Counted from the stretch's first letter, positions 18,808 to 27,693 are shown. The stretch is DNA of 64,000 nucleotides from Syntrophobacter fumaroxidans MPOB (GCF_000014965.1 NC_008554.1:186001-250000), one strand, 5' to 3'. The notes: generated by a model not told the origin, from the sequence alone. Numbers and translations: made by a program.

Positions 18808-19995
18808 TCAGGGGAGAAACAGATCGTGCCTTTGGTCGATGCTTTCCCGGATCGCCTTGACGGCGGTTTTGATCGCGCGGCCGGTCGCCTCCTCCGCGGC
18901 ACCCCCGTCCAGGTCCCCTTCATACTTGCCGAGGCCTTTGATGGTCACTTCCCTCAACCCGCTCACGGGATAGAACCGCAACTGTATCTCCGCGGAGAAC
19001 ATGTAATGCGAGCCCCTGACCCGTGAGTCGATCCGGGTGAACCGGGGTATGGCGACATAATCGAATCCGCGTGCGTCGATGTTGGCCGGGCTATGGGAGG
19101 AAAGCAGTTCCATGGCCGCAGATTCGCTCTCTGTCGGCCTTATCACGAGTGTTTCGAATCCCGGAGACAGGATGATCCGGAACTGCCGCTCCGCCTCGCC
19201 GCCGATGTCGTTTTCGATCCCGCCTTCCCCCGGGTCGATCTGGTGAGCATACCGGCTGAACTCGTCGGGAACGGCCAGGAGAACTTTTACGGGGAGCGGC
19301 GCTGAACCGCGCCCGGCTTGCGGACCCGAGCGCGACGATTCTTCCCGGGGCGGCTCAACGCGCGCCCGGATGGGAACGAAGAGTTCCCTCCGGCCGATGA
19401 TCGCGTCCCTGAGGGCCTCCATCGAGCACCTCAAGGCCAGGTTGCCCGCCTCCTGCGGACTGATCGAGAAGTGAACGCCGGTTGTGGATTCCCCGTGCCC
19501 CTCGATCGTTGTGATCGTCCTGCCGTCCGTGGCGTGGAAGTCGACCAGGATGTCCACGTCGAATCCGTACTTCCTTCCCCTGGCCGATACATTCACGCGG
19601 GCGAACCTGGGAATCGCCAGGTAATCGAACTCACGCGTTTGCGCGTTGTTCGGATCGCCGGGGGACAGCATGGCCATCGCGGCCGCCGGGCTGCTGACGC
19701 GCCTCGTCTTGAACACCATGAATTCGGGGGCAATCATGTTTTTAAAAGCGGCCTGGGCCTCCGCGCCGAAAAGATGCCGCGTTTCCCGCCCTCGAATCAG
19801 GCTTGCATAGGAAAAGGAGGCAAACTCATCGGGTATTGCCAGCAGGATTCTCACGGGAACCGGCGGCGGGCCGGCGGCCAGGGGCTTGTTGGCCTGGGCG
19901 TGGGCGGACGGGCAGGGCCATATCAACAAAGATGCCAAACCGATCAAAGCCAGCCATCCGGAAGTCGATTCACGGGGACCTTGTTTGATATTCAT
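18808..19995 (-). CDS. Secreted protein made of two tandem copies of one unrecognised domain
   Basis: A 395-residue product with a Sec signal peptide (ending around SAHA, residue 33). The rest is an internal duplication. Copy 1 (about 46-206) and copy 2 (about 234-394) both start PV-(R/K)-(I/V)-LLA-(I/V)-PDEF. Both then carry FDY(L/V)AIPRF-(A/T)-R near the middle, an E-x-I-x-G-x-G strand, and end R-x-(E/D)-LF. A proline- and serine-rich linker joins them. I do not know a family for it. The ATG at 19995 is preferred over a longer frame since it starts the signal peptide and has an AAGGTGAG box. Probably periplasmic or surface-exposed. Confidence 0.7.
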   Translation of the reverse strand: MNIKQGPRESTSGWLALIGLASLLIWPCPSAHAQANKPLAAGPPPVPVRILLAIPDEFASFSYASLIRGRETRHLFGAEAQAAFKNMIAPEFMVFKTRRVSSPAAAMAMLSPGDPNNAQTREFDYLAIPRFARVNVSARGRKYGFDVDILVDFHATDGRTITTIEGHGESTTGVHFSISPQEAGNLALRCSMEALRDAIIGRRELFVPIRARVEPPREESSRSGPQAGRGSAPLPVKVLLAVPDEFSRYAHQIDPGEGGIENDIGGEAERQFRIILSPGFETLVIRPTESESAAMELLSSHSPANIDARGFDYVAIPRFTRIDSRVRGSHYMFSAEIQLRFYPVSGLREVTIKGLGKYEGDLDGGAAEEATGRAIKTAVKAIRESIDQRHDLFLP

Positions 19996-20484
19996 CGAAC
20001 GCTCACCTTGGATTGTGCAGTGCAATGCCGCTCCCGGCCTGTTTCCGGGCCGCTGCGGGTCGAGCCCCGCGCCCGGGTTGCAGGGGTGGATTCGGCGGCG
20101 CCCAGTGTGGACGACATTCTTGTCAATTTCAACAAATATAGTTGTTTTTTCCACAAACTACATCGGGCAGGCCCGCATTCCGGCCGGTAAGGAAGGCCGG
20201 CGTCGGAGGCGGCGAGGGGGCAAATCGCGGGCGGCGACGAGCCGCCTTTCGAAGTTTTGCGTGCATCGACGGCGGATCGACAGGATTGCCGTCGCGGGGC
20301 GGGTATTGCACGGGCCGCGCGTATCGAAGGGTGTTTCCACAGTGCGATACCGGGCGACAGGGCATTGACCGCGGGCCGCCGGCGGTGCGTCGGGCACGGA
20401 CGGCGACCGCGGCCGGAATCCGGCGCTCCGGTGCAGAGACGCAGGGCATCCGGAGAACGGCGGGTCGTCCGGGGGATGCGCCTG
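19996..20484. other. Intergenic region, nothing recognised
   Basis: Lies between the CBS gene and the duplicated-domain gene, both on the minus strand. One AT-rich patch at 20120-20160 includes CAACAAATATAGTTG, a weak inverted repeat that could be an operator. The rest is very GC-rich. Short frames on both strands have no supporting signal. Confidence 0.35.
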
Positions 20485-20883
20485 TTACAAAACGTACTGA
20501 GCCGGATCGATGATCTTTCGGAGGATGTCGCACCGGGAGACGATTCCCACCAGAGCACCCTGCTCGGTGACGGGCAGACGGATGATGTTGTATTCCCGCA
20601 TCAGGTTGATCACTTCGCTGATGGGGGTGTCGATGTCAGTGGTGAAGGGGTCTTTGGTCATCACCTCCTCCGCCGTGAGCTCACCGAGGTCCCTGCCTTC
20701 GCTCGCGGCTTCCAGCAGGTCGAGCTCCGTCACGATGCCGATAACCTGGTCTTCCTCGTCCGTGATGGGCATTCCACTGTAAAGACCATTGAGGAGTTGG
20801 ACGGTTATGTCCCTTGCCGTGGTGTCTTTTCTCGCAAATACGACCGGCTTGGTCATCACGCTTCCGGCTTTGAGATCCTTCAT
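20485..20883 (-). CDS. Two-CBS-domain protein
   Basis: A stand-alone pair of CBS domains (132 residues), a module that binds adenine nucleotides and usually senses energy state. The two repeats show MTKPVVFARKDTTARDI...GMPITDEEDQVIGIVTE and MTKDPFTTDIDTPISEV...RLPVTEQGALVGIVSR. There is no attached effector domain. The ATG at 20883 has a GGAG box 8 bases upstream, so I trimmed seven codons from the longest frame. It appears to be a single-gene unit, so its target cannot be guessed from context. Confidence 0.9.
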   Translation of the reverse strand: MKDLKAGSVMTKPVVFARKDTTARDITVQLLNGLYSGMPITDEEDQVIGIVTELDLLEAASEGRDLGELTAEEVMTKDPFTTDIDTPISEVINLMREYNIIRLPVTEQGALVGIVSRCDILRKIIDPAQYVL

Positions 20884-21441
20884 GGCATCTTCTCCTTCCT
20901 TCACGTCCGGCAGCCTACGGCGACTCGAGGAGGCCTCGTCGCGGGAACACCGTCGAAGAGGCTCCCTCGCTTTGTCCTTTCCCTCCCGCGCCGGAAAACC
21001 TCATCTCGCCCTGTCCTCCGGCAGGCGGACGTATTCGTGATTCCCCGGGGACCCGAAATCGACAGACCCTCCGTGCGGAAACCGACGATGAGCATCGACC
21101 GCTTGAGCTCGCGAGCGCGATGAACGACTGTTCGAGTAATTGCCGCAGCGCCGGCAGAGGACCCCGCATCCGCCGAAGAAAAGGACGTCTCTTCGGAGCC
21201 GGCATCGCGCGACGGCAGCAGCTCGACGGTGAAAATCCCGGTGCTTCTTCGCTCGGTATCATCGCGGAAAGGATTTGCACACCCACGCAACAAGGAGCCT
21301 GACGTTCAGATTGGAATTAACCCTATTGTAACCATGGAAAGCCGGCAGATCAATGCGGCCGGAATGCGGGGTCCGAGAGGCGGAAGAGGGGAAAAGCGGC
21401 GCAAGCCCGGGAGCGAAGCCGCTTTGAGCGCGATTCAGGTT
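20884..21441. other. Intergenic region, nothing recognised
   Basis: A 558-base gap between two minus-strand genes. Overlapping frames of 60-130 codons occur on both strands (for example minus 20901-21293) but none has motifs or a convincing ribosome-binding site. Their arginine- and serine-rich compositions are typical of chance frames in GC-rich DNA. Confidence 0.35.
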
Positions 21442-22797
21442 CTAAAGCGGAAGTCGCGCGCAATCCTCGACGTTTTCGAGATTCATGACGCTTTCAAGCA
21501 GGCGGTCCACGGTCTGCCCGTCCCGGGAGGAGATGGCCATGCGCCGGAACTTGGCGATCAACTCCGCCTCATCCGCCGGATTCTCGGGGTCTCCGCGGGG
21601 AAAATCGGTTCGACCGGAGTACGTTTCCCGCGTTCGGGTGGTGATCTCAACGGCCACCGCCCATTTTGCCGGATGGGCTGCGTCCAGGTCATCATCCACG
21701 ACGAGCCGTACCCGACCCATGAGGTCGCGAATCTGCGCATCGTGGAGGTTGGCTTCGCTGAAATCTTCGATCCCGCACGAGCCGCGGACCAGAGCCAGCG
21801 CCACGCAGAAGGGGAGACTGAACTTGGCGGCATAGATCGTCCCGGGAGCGGGGTTATCCGTTATCTGTACGGCGGTGCGATAGGTGCGAACGACGATTCC
21901 CGACACCAGGGAAGGATCGATGGCGTGACGCGCCGCCAGATCGATCGTCACGTCGATGGCGGGATGGGTGTGCCGGCAGGACGAATGAATCTTGAAGGAA
22001 TTCTCTTCGACCTTGTATGGCGGCTTGCCGAGACCGTCAGTGATGCGGGCGAGGTTGAATTCTGAAGCCATGGCCCGGCAGAATCCTCTGTCGCCCTCGA
22101 GGATGGCGGAGGCTCCGGTGAACCCCTCCCCGGCGAGCAGTGCCGCAAGCAGTCCATTCTGCGCGGCCTTTCCCGGGTGCAGGTGTTTGGACATGGCCCC
22201 GTCGACGAGGAATTCCCAGAGTCCCGCGGCCTGGGTTCCCGCGTTGCCGAGCGCCCAGACCATCTGCCGACGGTCGAGTCCGAGAAGCTTGCCGGCCGCG
22301 GCGCACGCGCCGAAAGTGCCGCAGGTGCCGGTGTTGTGGAAGAAATAGTAATGGGCGGGGGTAACGGCTTCACCGACCCGGGCCGCCGTTTCGTACCCCG
22401 TCACAATGGCTTCGATCAGCCGCCTGCCATCGGCGTGGAGCATCTCGGCCGCCGCCAGGGCCGCGGGAATGACGGATGCCCCAATGTGGACGATGGAGGC
22501 GCGATGGACGTCGTCGAGCTCCATGATGTGCGAAGCAACACCATTGCCCAGGGAGGCACTGAGCGCGGAGGTTCTTTCCTTCGAGGAAAGCAGAGTCGCC
22601 TGAGGGGTGCCCCCCTGGGCACTCAACACGGACAGGACCATCAAAGCGGGTTGTTCGCGGCTGCCGCGCAGGGCCGATCCCAGCCAGTCCAGAAAAGCCA
22701 GCCGCGCCATGCGGATCGTTTCCCGAGGCAGATCCTCATAATGCAACCCCTCCACAAATTCGGCCAGTTTCAGACTCAGCAGGGGTGATTTGCCCAT
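21442..22797 (-). CDS. MmgE/PrpD-family protein
   Basis: A 451-residue member of the family that includes 2-methylcitrate dehydratase, aconitate decarboxylase and iminodisuccinate epimerase. Diagnostic stretches include ARLAFLDWLGSALRGS, MELDDVHRASIVHIGASVIP and FKIHSSCRHTHPAIDV. I chose the ATG at 22797, which starts MGKSPLLSLKLAEFVEG. It lies 209 bases after frdB on the same strand, so a link with C4-dicarboxylate metabolism is possible. The exact substrate cannot be set from sequence, and prpC or prpB are not present here. Confidence 0.82.
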   Translation of the reverse strand: MGKSPLLSLKLAEFVEGLHYEDLPRETIRMARLAFLDWLGSALRGSREQPALMVLSVLSAQGGTPQATLLSSKERTSALSASLGNGVASHIMELDDVHRASIVHIGASVIPAALAAAEMLHADGRRLIEAIVTGYETAARVGEAVTPAHYYFFHNTGTCGTFGACAAAGKLLGLDRRQMVWALGNAGTQAAGLWEFLVDGAMSKHLHPGKAAQNGLLAALLAGEGFTGASAILEGDRGFCRAMASEFNLARITDGLGKPPYKVEENSFKIHSSCRHTHPAIDVTIDLAARHAIDPSLVSGIVVRTYRTAVQITDNPAPGTIYAAKFSLPFCVALALVRGSCGIEDFSEANLHDAQIRDLMGRVRLVVDDDLDAAHPAKWAVAVEITTRTRETYSGRTDFPRGDPENPADEAELIAKFRRMAISSRDGQTVDRLLESVMNLENVEDCARLPL

Positions 22798-23006
22798 TGA
22801 AACACTCCCTCCACGGGGGCGAGGGTTCTTCCCCGCCCCGAGCACGCGCCATGTGTGAAAGCCGCCGCGCGCATCCGGGTTTCACGGCAAAAGGGGAACT
22901 GGAACGCGCAGGTCCGGCGGAGCGGCCCGACTCAAATCCCACGCGATTGTCGTGTTTCGGACGACAGCCCGAAGCGTGGAAACGGATTCTCCCGGCAATC
23001 CATTTT

Positions 23007-23669
23007 CTACGTAACGCCGCGCCTCAGAATGTCGTCCGTGATTTCGATTCCCTTCGGACATTTGTCGGGGAGTTCCCTGACGAACAGCCTCAAGACCTCG
23101 ACCGGCACTTGCAGGAGCCGGATACGATGCGCACCGAGGGCGTCCCTGGGGTCCCGGGCCAGGCGCAAGGCCTTCACGAGACCTGCCGGGTGAAGGGTTT
23201 CCGAAGTCTCGGAATCCGCCTCGCACACCCCGCACAGAATGCATGTCGCGGGATGTTCCAGGCTCCGCGCGACCTCGGGAGACATGCGGCCGCCGTAGTC
23301 CTCCCGAAGGATGAGCCACGGCACGACGGCCTTGAGCGACTCGAAGAACGGCTCCAGGTCCACCACGAGGTCTTTGAGGAGCTTGAAATGAGGAAGCGGT
23401 TCTATGGTCACGGGCTCACCCTCGGCGACGGCCTTTTCCATCAGCGTCTGGCAGGCCAGTGCCGGTCGCCCGTTGATGCGCACGGCACACGACCCGCAAA
23501 TGGCGCTTCGGCAGGAACGGCGAAACGAGAGGCCGATGTCCTGCCGCCATGCGCACAGCAGCGCGTCAAGCACCGTCTGGTTGGGCTCGACGCCGACCAC
23601 AAAACGCTGGAAACGGGGAGCGGTGTCCATGCCGGGATCGAACCGGGATATCTTGAGCACGACGTCCAT
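23007..23669 (-). CDS. frdB: Succinate dehydrogenase/fumarate reductase iron-sulfur subunit lacking the [3Fe-4S] cysteines
   Basis: The 220-residue partner of the downstream-listed flavoprotein, one base after its stop codon (TGAGATG). The [2Fe-2S] domain is complete, with cysteines 53, 58, 61 and 73 (CRSAICGSC and ALACQT). The ferredoxin-like half has CILCGVC (143, 146, 149) and CPKG (204), the four ligands of the [4Fe-4S] centre. The two other cysteines that hold the [3Fe-4S] centre are gone: the segment after C149 reads EADSETSETLHPAG instead of xxxCP, and the region before C204 has none. No sdhC/sdhD-like anchor gene is adjacent. The ATG at 23669 is chosen because it starts the ferredoxin domain. 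Confidence 0.87.
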   Translation of the reverse strand: MDVVLKISRFDPGMDTAPRFQRFVVGVEPNQTVLDALLCAWRQDIGLSFRRSCRSAICGSCAVRINGRPALACQTLMEKAVAEGEPVTIEPLPHFKLLKDLVVDLEPFFESLKAVVPWLILREDYGGRMSPEVARSLEHPATCILCGVCEADSETSETLHPAGLVKALRLARDPRDALGAHRIRLLQVPVEVLRLFVRELPDKCPKGIEITDDILRRGVT

Positions 23670-23670
23670 C

Positions 23671-25356
23671 TCAGTAGCCTCTCTCCTGTGGCTGGAAGCG
23701 AGTGATGGAAACGGGGCCTGCACTGAATTCGGGGCCGCGGTCGGTGGTGTGCGCGAACGTATGGTGCAGCCAGTTCCGATCGTCCCGTTGAGGAAAGTCC
23801 AACCGGTAGTGGGCTCCACGGCTTTCCCGGCGGGCCAGCGCACCCCGCGCGATGATCTCCGACAAATCCAGCAGATGACCCACTTCGATGTAGTCCATGA
23901 GCCCGTAATTGAACGGTTGCGGTCCAACCGGGACCGGCAAGTCCCTGTAACGCTTTCGAAGCCCCTCCAAACGCGCCACCGCGTCTTCGAGCTCGACGCC
24001 GGTTCGAAAGACCCCCACCTGGTTGGTCATGATCGTCGCCATCTCGCGGCGAACGGCAAACTGATCGTCGTCCGAACGGGAATGGGCGGAGGGAGCCAGG
24101 CACAGCCGGTTCCAGCGATCCAGGGCGTCCTTGACCGTGTTCGAAGAGACGTCCGGCCATGGCTCCCCCGGTGCAAGCTCGGCGGCTTTCCTGCCCGCTC
24201 TGGCGCCGAAGACGACCGTTTCAAGAAGCGAGTTTCCTCCCAGCCGGTTGGCCCCGTGAACGCTCACGTTGGCGACTTCGCCCGCCGCCATGAGCCCCTC
24301 CAGGCCGGTCATCCCCCAGACGTCCGTTCGCACCCCTCCCATGCTGTAATGCTGGGCGGGTTCGATGGGCATGGGCACTCGGGCCGGGTCCACGCCGCTG
24401 TATCGTATCGCAAGGTCTCTGACCTGAGGCAGACGCTCCGCAACCAGCCTCTCGCCGAGATGGGTCAAGTCCAGGTGAACATAATGTCCTTCAAACCCAC
24501 GGCCCTCCTTGATTTCTTTAAATATGGCGCGCGCCACCACATCCCGGGGGGCCAGCTCCATCTTTCCCGGGGCGTATTCCGCCATGAACCGCTCGCCCAA
24601 AGCGTTGCGCAGGTACCCTCCCTCGCCTCGGGCGGCTTCCGAGATCAGGATATTCGTGCCGTACAGGGTGGTGGGGTGAAACTGCACGAACTCCATGTCG
24701 GAAAGCACCGCTCCCGCCCGGTAGGCGATGGCCATCCCGTCCCCCGTGTTGGCATGCCCGTTGGTCGTTTTGAGGAAGGCACGGCCATAGCCGCCGGTGG
24801 CCAGTACAATCCGCTTGGCGCGGATGACCTCGAGTCTTGCGCGGGCAAGGTCATAGATCACCGCTCCGAAGACACGACCTTTGTCGACCAGGATTTCCAG
24901 CAGGTGCCATTCCGGGTAGGTTTTCACGCCCCGTTTCAGGGCCTGCTCGTAGAGCGTGTGGAGCACCACGTGGCCGGAAAAGTCCGCCGCAAAGCACGCT
25001 CTCGGAAAACCCGCCCCACCCAGCGACCGCTGCGCAATGCGGCCGTCTTCCGCTCGAGTCCAGGGGACCCCCATCCTTTCCAGGTCAAGGATCACTCGCG
25101 GGCCGTCGGAGCAAAGCACCTCGATGGCCTCCTGGTCGCCCAGGTAGTCACTCCCCTTCACAGTGTCGAAGACATGGGCCTCAATGCTGTCGTCTTCGCC
25201 CATGACCGCGTTGAAACCTCCCTGGGCCGCCCCGCTGTGGGAGCGGGTGGGATAGACTTTGCTCAAGACCGCCGCATCGGCTTTCCCCGAGACGTTCATC
25301 GCTGCCATGAGCCCCGCCAGCCCGCCTCCGACGATCAGTACCTCGTGCATGATCAT
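23671..25356 (-). CDS. frdA: Succinate dehydrogenase/fumarate reductase flavoprotein subunit
   Basis: Interconverts succinate and fumarate. The protein is 561 residues long. It has the Rossmann FAD motif VGGGLAGLMAA, and the covalent-flavin histidine in RSHSGAAQGG (H40). Active-site residues are in FHPTT (H227), ISEAARGEGG (E240, R243), R271, QHYSMGG (H336) and HGANRLGGNS (R371). A GAGGAG box lies 8 bases before the ATG at 25356, so the 150-codon upstream open frame is not used. No twin-arginine signal is present, so it is likely cytoplasmic. It forms a two-gene unit with frdB, possibly including the PrpD-like gene. Confidence 0.92.
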   Translation of the reverse strand: MIMHEVLIVGGGLAGLMAAMNVSGKADAAVLSKVYPTRSHSGAAQGGFNAVMGEDDSIEAHVFDTVKGSDYLGDQEAIEVLCSDGPRVILDLERMGVPWTRAEDGRIAQRSLGGAGFPRACFAADFSGHVVLHTLYEQALKRGVKTYPEWHLLEILVDKGRVFGAVIYDLARARLEVIRAKRIVLATGGYGRAFLKTTNGHANTGDGMAIAYRAGAVLSDMEFVQFHPTTLYGTNILISEAARGEGGYLRNALGERFMAEYAPGKMELAPRDVVARAIFKEIKEGRGFEGHYVHLDLTHLGERLVAERLPQVRDLAIRYSGVDPARVPMPIEPAQHYSMGGVRTDVWGMTGLEGLMAAGEVANVSVHGANRLGGNSLLETVVFGARAGRKAAELAPGEPWPDVSSNTVKDALDRWNRLCLAPSAHSRSDDDQFAVRREMATIMTNQVGVFRTGVELEDAVARLEGLRKRYRDLPVPVGPQPFNYGLMDYIEVGHLLDLSEIIARGALARRESRGAHYRLDFPQRDDRNWLHHTFAHTTDRGPEFSAGPVSITRFQPQERGY

Positions 25357-25633
25357 AGCGACCACTCCTCGATCGATTCGTCCGGCTCCTCCCGCGCAAC
25401 CGTCCTCGTCCCGGACTGCGCGGATCAACCGCGGCTCCGTCCGTTCCGTGACTTTCCGCCAAGCCTCGTCTCGGTAGTAATTACCGTAAGTCGGGTCAAG
25501 CATGCAATAAAGCAATTTCATCGTCCGCCCGCTCGAAGGCGTATCATCGCCATCGCATGGGTCTGCGGATGCCTGCCGCACTTCCGCGCCGAACCGGTCC
25601 CGCAGCCGAACGGCGGGGCACGTCACTCTTCGC
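25357..25633. other. Divergent intergenic region between frdA and the first EF-hand gene
   Basis: With the promoter at 25634-25662 and its leader this forms a 382-base gap. On the minus strand the frdA frame stays open through it, but no start there has a ribosome-binding site. A TTGACC box on the minus strand near 25495 has no good -10 partner. Confidence 0.35.
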
Positions 25634-25662
25634 TTGAAGATGCGCCGACATGCCGTCATAAT
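25634..25662 (+). promoter_or_regulatory. Promoter of the first EF-hand lipoprotein gene
   Basis: TTGAAG (25634-25639), a 17-base spacer and CATAAT (25657-25662). The same two boxes with the same spacing precede the paralogous gene (26692-26720), and the distance from the -10 box to the ATG is 77 bases in both. Confidence 0.55.
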
Positions 25663-25738
25663 ACAATCCCGCATTTGCAGGCATCCCGATATGCAACAAC
25701 GTGGGCAGTCAATCTTCCAGCAGCAGGAGAACCGAATC

Positions 25739-26182
25739 ATGAGATCATATGTACACCGATTTGCGGTCTCGGTCCTGGTCGTGTTGTGTCTTTCCGGTTG
25801 TGCCTTCACGGAATCTCAAGCTCAAACCGCAGGCCTTTTCGAAACGCTCGATGTGAACCGGGACGGTCAGGTCACGCGCAATGAATTCTCTCAGGGTATG
25901 AAGCTGAGGGTTTTCAAGGCAATCGACCGGAACGCCGACGGACAGATCACCTGGGAGGAATGGCAAAAAGTGGATACCAGCCCGAAGGCCAGGGAGCACT
26001 TCGACGCCATGGATACGAAGAAGACGGGCAAGGTCACCTACGAGGACTTCCTCCAGGCGTCCGGCGCCTACATGGATATCGACGACGTATATATATCGCT
26101 CGACACCAGCCGTGACGGCCTGTTGTCCAGGGGAGAAACCACCGGCTTCAAGGGCGTCAGGCTTTTCACCGTTCGATTCTAG
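25739..26182 (+). CDS. EF-hand lipoprotein, paralogue 1
   Basis: A 147-residue product with a lipoprotein signal peptide (MRSYVHRFAVSVLVVLCLSGC; lipobox LSGC) followed by four EF-hand loops. These read DVNRDGQVTRNEF, DRNADGQITWEEW, DTKKTGKVTYEDF and DTSRDGLLSRGE. The first two fit the calcium-binding pattern D-x-(D/N)-x-D-G, the third is degenerate. It ends in GVRLFTVRF, like its neighbour. The frame is open 35 codons upstream, but the ATG at 25739 has AGGAG and starts the signal peptide. Probably an outer- or inner-membrane-anchored periplasmic calcium-binding protein of unknown role. Confidence 0.82.
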   Translation: MRSYVHRFAVSVLVVLCLSGCAFTESQAQTAGLFETLDVNRDGQVTRNEFSQGMKLRVFKAIDRNADGQITWEEWQKVDTSPKAREHFDAMDTKKTGKVTYEDFLQASGAYMDIDDVYISLDTSRDGLLSRGETTGFKGVRLFTVRF

Positions 26183-26691
26183 ATCGGGGTCCCGGCTTGA
26201 GAATTCGATCCGTGAGCCGAAGCGATCGTCCTTTTCAAAGTCCCTCGGGGAGGCTTGTTCCCAGCCGGCCGTGAAACATGTTCATCTCATGCGGTCTTGT
26301 ACGGAAGATGCAGCGGTCGCGACAGCGCAAGCCGGCTGTGACGGGAGAGTCTCGCCGGGTCCCCGTCTTCCCGTGAAAACACCTCGCCCCGAGAGGGTCC
26401 CCCACTTCTTCGCGAGCGTTTGTTTCCCGCCTGTTTGCCGGAATGTCCGGGAAACCGGATATTCCCGTTGCGCAAAGCCACGTCCGGTGACACCAGGGCC
26501 ATGAGGCAGTCCACGTGATGACGATGGCGGCGGGTGTTCATGCGGCGACACCATGCCCGCCGTCGCCCTGAGGAATGAGGTGCGCCGGCGGAATCCTCAA
26601 CCGCCCACCGGGTCATCATTGAAGAACGCCGGCTGGAATTGTACGGGGAGGCGGCGGAAAGGCACGATTCGCCGGGGGCGGCAATCCGCAC
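26183..26691. other. Spacer between the two EF-hand paralogues
   Basis: With the promoter and leader of the second gene this makes 614 non-coding bases. Frames on both strands, the longest being minus 26287-26691, have no recognisable features. I see no repeat that would mark the edge of the duplication. Confidence 0.35.
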
Positions 26692-26720
26692 TTGAAGTCC
26701 CGATCCGCAGAAGTCATAAT
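26692..26720 (+). promoter_or_regulatory. Promoter of the second EF-hand lipoprotein gene
   Basis: TTGAAG (26692-26697), 17 bases, CATAAT (26715-26720), identical in boxes, spacing and distance to the start codon to the promoter of the first EF-hand gene. The bases around the -10 box (GTCATAATA) are also shared. Confidence 0.55.
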
Positions 26721-26796
26721 AACAAACAGTTCATATCAATCCCGAGTTGCTGAGAAAACCTGGAAACAAAATCCCAAAGCACGGGAGAACCTGGGT

Positions 26797-27237
26797 ATGA
26801 CACAGATATTCTCAATCGTGACATACGTCCTGGCGGTGCTGCTCCTGACCGGGTGCTCCTCGATGGGCGACTCTTCGCCATCGCAGGGCGTGATCGAAAA
26901 AGTGGACATGAGCCGCGTGGAAGTGTTGCCGACCGAGGACGTCATGCAGGGCGCCAAGGTCAGGTCTTTTCGTTCCATGGACAAGGACGGCGACGGAGCG
27001 ATCACCTGGGAAGAGTGGCAGCAGGAGGATACCAGCCAGGAGGCTGAAGCGAGATTCGACACGCTGGACGGGGACAAGGACGCGAAGATCGGCTACGACG
27101 AATTCATCAAGTCGGAGAACAGCTACGTCGATTCGGAAGACGTCTATATTTCCTTGGATCGTCAAAAAGACGGCATGCTGTCGCGGGGCGAGGAAAAGCG
27201 CCTCGAAGGGGTCAAGCTGTTCAAGATCGAATTTTGA
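26797..27237 (+). CDS. EF-hand lipoprotein, paralogue 2
   Basis: A 146-residue lipoprotein (signal MTQIFSIVTYVLAVLLLTGC; lipobox LTGC) paralogous to the protein at 25739. Shared features are an EF-hand ITWEEWQ, then a D-x-x-x-x-x-K/A-I/V-x-Y-(D/E)-(D/E)-F loop, the block (D)DVYISLD and the ending GV(K/R)LF-x-(I/V)-(E/R)-F. The best calcium loop is DKDGDGAITWEEW; DGDKDAKIGYDEF is partial. The first EF-hand of paralogue 1 has decayed here. Function unknown. Confidence 0.82.
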   Translation: MTQIFSIVTYVLAVLLLTGCSSMGDSSPSQGVIEKVDMSRVEVLPTEDVMQGAKVRSFRSMDKDGDGAITWEEWQQEDTSQEAEARFDTLDGDKDAKIGYDEFIKSENSYVDSEDVYISLDRQKDGMLSRGEEKRLEGVKLFKIEF

Positions 27238-27693
27238 CCATCGGTTTTCGATTGTCGTCATGCGTCCTCCCTCCGGATGCGTCGATCACATTTCTCGATA
27301 GCGCTGATGTTTCCGATCGGGCGCGCGCCATCGTTGCGCGGTTCCCGCGGTTTTTCCTTTTGCGGGGCCTCCCGCGCAGGGGCCGGCTCCGGCAATCGCC
27401 TTCAGGTTGAAGGGACGCTGGGCGACAGCCCACCGAGTCCGGGCAATCCACACGAATATGAACCAGCTCACGCCTCCCTCTTTTCCTGCCTCGGGCGAAG
27501 GAATCCCTCGAGTTGAACTTGTGTTAATTTGTGATGCGATAAGAACAGTGTTATTGTAATATCTCCGACAAGTTGTTGCGGTTTACGGATATACTGCATC
27601 AAACGGACGTAAACGTCGAATCGGCCAGTGTTCATGGTGTGGCAAGGTCTCAAGAGCTGTTCTTAATCCGGGGAATAGCGAAGAGGGGGAGCT
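27238..27693. other. Intergenic region upstream of the beta-propeller gene
   Basis: The first 250 bases are GC-rich with no feature I can support. From about 27515 the sequence becomes AT-rich (GTTAATTTGTGATGCGATAAG, then TTATTGTAATAT), probably the promoter and long leader of the gene at 27694, though no -35/-10 pair stands out. I checked the leader for a cyclic-di-GMP (GEMM) riboswitch and found no match to its core. Confidence 0.4.

Noticed and set aside
23671-25809. Longer frdA with a 151-residue N-terminal extension
   Set aside because: The extension is Cys/Arg-rich and unlike the family, while the ATG at 25356 has a good GAGGAG site.
27515-27693. Possible riboswitch in the long leader of the beta-propeller gene
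   Set aside because: I compared it with the cyclic-di-GMP and other common riboswitch cores and found no match.
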